Source: Cyclina sinensis
Taxonomy: Eukaryota > Mollusca > Bivalvia > Venerida > Veneridae
Direction of reading: 5' to 3'
DNA: 64,000 bases
Assembly (NCBI GenBank): GCA_012932295.1
Contig: JAAONU010000013.1
Coordinates: 4,138,603 to 4,202,602, forward strand
Made by a program: the position numbers and the translations under genes. Below are positions 60,352 through 64,000 of this stretch, piece by piece (positions within the stretch are counted from its first letter, which is position 1; each line of letters opens with the position of its first letter). The notes beneath the pieces were generated by a model. The model was not told the origin of the DNA. It did no database searches and was given only the letters and a program-made list of their open reading frames with translations.

Positions 60352-61060
60352 TATGCCCCCAATCGAAGATGAGAGGGCATATTGATTTGCAAATGTCGAT
60401 CAGTCGGTCGGTCAGTAAGTCGGTCGGCAAACACTAGAACGCTTGGACCTAGGTTCCTCAAACATAATATGTAGATTGGTTATGACCAGTGAATGATTTG
60501 TATAGTTTTTCAGATCACAAGGGTAAAGGTCAAGGTCACGGTGACCTTGCATAGCAAAAATGTTTCCGATCAATTACTCCAAAACGCCTGGGCCCAGCTC
60601 CCCAAACTTCAAAGGCAGGTTGGTCATGACAAGTAAATGACTCCTATAGTTTTTTAGGTCATTAGGTCAAAGGCTAAGGTCACAATGACCTTAAGTATCA
60701 AAATAGTTTCCGATCAATAACTAAAGAACCCTTGGGTTCAGTTCCCTTAAACTTGGTACGAAGGTTGGTCGTGACCAGAAAATGAACCCTTTAGCTTTAC
60801 AGATCACCAGGTCAAAGGCCAAGGTGACATTGACATTGAAAAGGAAAACGGTTTCTGATCAATAACTACAGAATGCTTCGATCCAGGCTTCCTTAAACTT
60901 CATAGGCAAGTTAGTCAGTGGTCAGAAGATCACCTCTTTAGGTTTTAGGGTTACTATAGCAAAGGTCTAGGTCATAATTGACCATTAACAGGAAAATAGT
61001 TTCCAATCAATAACTAGAGAACCCTCGGGCATTGGCCTCACAGACGTAAGTAAGGGTTGT
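60352..61060 (+). repeat. Array of ~135 bp units (GGTCAAGGTCA type)
   Basis: Opens TTATGCCCCCAATCGAAGAT and a CGGTCGGTCAG run, then about five diverged units with AACTTCAAAGGCAGGTTGGT, GACCAGAAAATGA, AGGTCAAAGG, GTCACGGTGACCTT and TTTCCGATCAATAACT. Similar in construction to the ~165 bp family but unrelated in sequence. Non-coding. Confidence 0.8.
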
Positions 61061-62855
61061 CTCCCTTTTAATGACTACTAAACCAATTCAGTGCTGCCTT
61101 TCGCTCGGAACGAAAAAATCAAAACAAATCTGAATGGTGCACTAATGTAAAGAAAGAAGGATTTAAGTCAACTTGAACAAAATTTTTAAACAAGACATAT
61201 AAAGATGAAAAGTAATAAAAACAAGATTACCTCAATGAAAAGTAAACAAAATTTTATTTTAATGTTTGCCATTAAGATATTTTAACCTTGACATAAAAGT
61301 TTGTTGTTTTTAATTTCTACAAGGGATATAAATTAAAATACATTTCCAAGTAAGTTGTGAAATCAATTACTGTCTTGGCCAGTCATAAAAAGATGTTTAT
61401 AATATTCGACAAGACATAGCATGTAAGACCTTTCCAGTAAAATAAATCTATTTATATGTTTTATATATGAATATGACACTATTTAAGCAAGTGATGTATT
61501 AAATCAAATTTCATGAATACGTTGTTACATTAATTTTTCTGTAAAATAAGCACCCGAAAAGGAAGCAATATCATCTGTTTGAAGAATGTTATACTGTCTT
61601 TTTAAATGTTTATGAAGGTTAGTAATTATTTTGCCTTGAAAATGTCAGTGTTTTGCGTTATCCTGTTATAAATAAATATTATTCAATAATGAATATTCCG
61701 CAATATTTTGTCTTATCCTGATTCTCTTCTTGTTTTCCAGACGATCATAATTGAATAATGTTCTAGCTTTTACAATGAATTTCCCGTCCAGGACATACAA
61801 TATTCTTCTCTAGACATGTGAATATTGATCATGTGCAAATGCACCTTTTGCACGTCCTTCAAATGAAGATAAATTTTAAAAGTAATTCGTCACATGGTTT
61901 TAAGGACGTGTTTGCATGTTCTTTATATTTTCTTGAGGGAATAGACATGTTAATTGTTATGCTTCCTTGAAAACAGAAATACGATACAACATTTTTTCAT
62001 TTCACTTCATGTTTTTATTGTTGTTGTTTTTTCTCTTTTTTGTGGGTGGAGGGGAATGGGTTGGATTATCTAACACATATTCGATGAGTTTTATGCAGTT
62101 ATTTTATAAACAATAACTTATTAACAATTTAAAAGATATTATCATTTTTCTGGCAAATATATGACACTAAAATAGGACTTCTGTGGCCGAAGAAAGAAAA
62201 TCAGAAAAACAATTGGCTATGAAGGCAACTTGATTGACCTTACCCGCAAAATAATTTTTCTATGACAGGTTTAATCAATATCCAACGTGCATAAAAGTTT
62301 TGAATATGCAACTTTTCTAGCTGTTAGGTGAACAATGATTCAGATACCTATAACGTAATGTCTCCGAAGCGAAGTAGAAGCTTTTGTTTCAGTACAGCGG
62401 TATGTTTCATCTAGCATTTAGCGATCTTTTAATATTTTTTAAATATTATTCTGTGTAAATGTTTTTTAGTCGGAGCATGAATATCTCTTACCACAGCATC
62501 GACATTTCCTTAACTAGACTTACGTGACGCAAAAAACTGGCCTCTTGATTTATTTTATTTCACATGAATATTCTCTCTTCCTGTAAAGAACGCCAGAATT
62601 CTAGGAAATCTAAATCAGACTACTTGTGCATCTGCTGAATCGCTGTGTTATTTATTCATATTACTAATCGAATAAATTTTAATAGGAGATGAATATACAC
62701 AGAATTGAAAAAAGCGAAGTGATGTTCTTGATACGTATGAAAGGACCAGTTACTTTTAACAAATATGTCGTCGACAAATAATGTCTCATATATACATACA
62801 CACGTAGGCAAACATGTTTTTTTTAAGTTACTTACTCGAAGTATACCGGTGTTCA
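61061..62855. other. Non-coding stretch
   Basis: No gene or element recognised. Confidence 0.5.
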
Positions 62856-62861
62856 AAATAA

Positions 62862-62932
62862 CAACATAACATGACATGACATGACATGGCATTACAATAC
62901 ATCACATTACATAACATCACATAACATATATA
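62862..62932. repeat. ACATR-type simple repeat
   Basis: AACATAACATGACATGACAT then degenerating ATCACATTACATAACATCAC. It is an imperfect 5 bp microsatellite. Confidence 0.8.
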
Positions 62933-63129
62933 TTTTATTCAGCATTAAATAGTATATACAAATTTATAGCCGACACATACGACGAAATACATAATGCAGA
63001 GTGAAAGCCGTTGGAAATCTTTCGATTAACAAATGGACAATAACGAATCTTTCAATGTCAATATCGTAAATCAAATTTAAATCAGTTGTAAAAGAATAAG
63101 CTGATGTGCATGTGAGCTTTTAGAACCAG

Positions 63130-64000
63130 TGATTGTCCGGCGCCCCGCGTTCGTCGACATCGTCCACATTTACTTCAAAGACTACCTCCTTGAAAACCAG
63201 CAGGTCGAATTTGATGAAACTTGCCTTGGATGTTCTTTGCATAAAGCGAGCAAAATTGTTTAAACGATTCTGTTTCATCGCAAATCTGGTCCACAAAAGC
63301 TAAAATCGAATAAAAAAAGTGAAAACTTCAAAACGCTTCTTCTCCGTAACTGCAAGAAAGTGAAATAAGATATTTGATATGTAGCATCGTCTAGTGTTCC
63401 TCTACTAAGTTTGTTAAAATCATGGCACCAGGGTCAATATCGGCCCCATCCCAGAAGCACATGATTTTACATAGGCTTATAAAGGGAAGACTTTGAAAAT
63501 CTTCTTTGAAACAACAAGGCGTAGGGCTAAGATATTTGGTAGGTAGCATTTTCTAGTGGACCTCTTCCAAATCATGGACATAGGGTCAAAACTGGCTCCG
63601 CCCTAGCTGCAACATGATTTTACATATGCTTATATGGGGGAAAACTTTTAAAAAATCTTCTTTGCAGAGGGCTAAGCTACTTGGACCAAGTTTGTTCAAA
63701 TCATGACCCTAGGGTCTAAATTGGCCCAGCCCCATCTGCAACATGATTTAACATAGGCTTATATGGGGAAAATTTCAAAAATCATCATGTTGGAAACTAC
63801 AATAAATTTGACATACAGGTTCACCTAGAGCTCCACAACAAAGATAGTGTAAATTACGCGCCTTGGTCTTTAAAGACTCCGCCCTGGGGGTCACATGATT
63901 AAGTAAAGACTTACGTGGGGAAAACATTTTAAAATCTCATTCTATGAAACCACAAGGCCTAGGGCTTATATATTTTGCATGAAGCATTATCTAGAGGTCC
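63130..64000 (-). repeat. Third array of ~165 bp units, inverted, cut by the window end
   Basis: On the reverse strand the units match the family at 2.4 and 45.4 kb: AAAATCTTC, GCCTTGTGGTTTC, CACTAGA and TATGTAAAATCATG, with the CCCCATCC-type box inverted. The GTCCGGCG end lies near 63137 and the array runs past 64000. Confidence 0.78.

Overview
The window is AT-rich, intron-rich, repeat-dense eukaryotic DNA. I read it as a marine bivalve mollusc genome. The reasons are the kinds of dispersed repeat present (arrays of 130-170 bp units bounded by short inverted ends, a TTAACCCTTA-ended mini-element, tRNA-derived SINEs, and a LINE ending in a TGTCT-type tail) and the style of the one gene. The species call is an inference; the eukaryotic call is secure.

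The only protein-coding gene I can support is on the minus strand, from about 55.15 kb down to 34.93 kb. It encodes a leucine-rich-repeat receptor tyrosine kinase. I could place eighteen coding exons with consistent splice sites and phases: an N-terminal LRR-flanking exon, eight exons of exactly 72 or 69 bp each carrying one LRR, an LRR C-terminal cysteine cap, a transmembrane exon, a juxtamembrane exon and a complete tyrosine kinase domain in seven exons. The signal-peptide exon was not found and may lie beyond 55.15 kb. There is no immunoglobulin domain between the LRR cap and the membrane. As given, the alpha-C-helix exon carries a one-base frameshift in a short homopolymer, and the C-terminal tail is ambiguous.

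Layout: 0.03-0.3 kb, decayed LINE endonuclease fragment; 2.4-4.1 kb, array of ~165 bp units; 8.8-9.3 kb, element with a tRNA-like core; 10.6-11.3 kb, Mutator-like non-autonomous DNA element with exact 9 bp target duplications and a SINE nested inside it with an exact 12 bp duplication; 12.0-12.3 kb, another SINE; 15.0-20.95 kb and 21.66-30.06 kb, two diverged copies of a non-coding tandem segmental duplication, both carrying the same SINE; 30.99-33.16 kb, a ~75 bp repeat array interrupted by a ~1.7 kb block of ~150 bp units; 34.3-34.7 kb, two minisatellites just downstream of the kinase gene; 34.93-55.15 kb, the kinase gene, whose introns hold a fold-back element, a hairpin element, a second ~165 bp-unit array, a small inverted-repeat element and a decayed LINE with an internal tandem duplication; 55.45-56.36 kb, a second copy of the hairpin-element family; 58.87-59.02 kb, a 53 bp minisatellite; 60.35-61.06 kb, an array of ~135 bp units; 63.13-64 kb, an inverted partial copy of the ~165 bp array running off the end.

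The rest is non-coding as far as I can read it; most short open frames are chance frames in AT-rich DNA.
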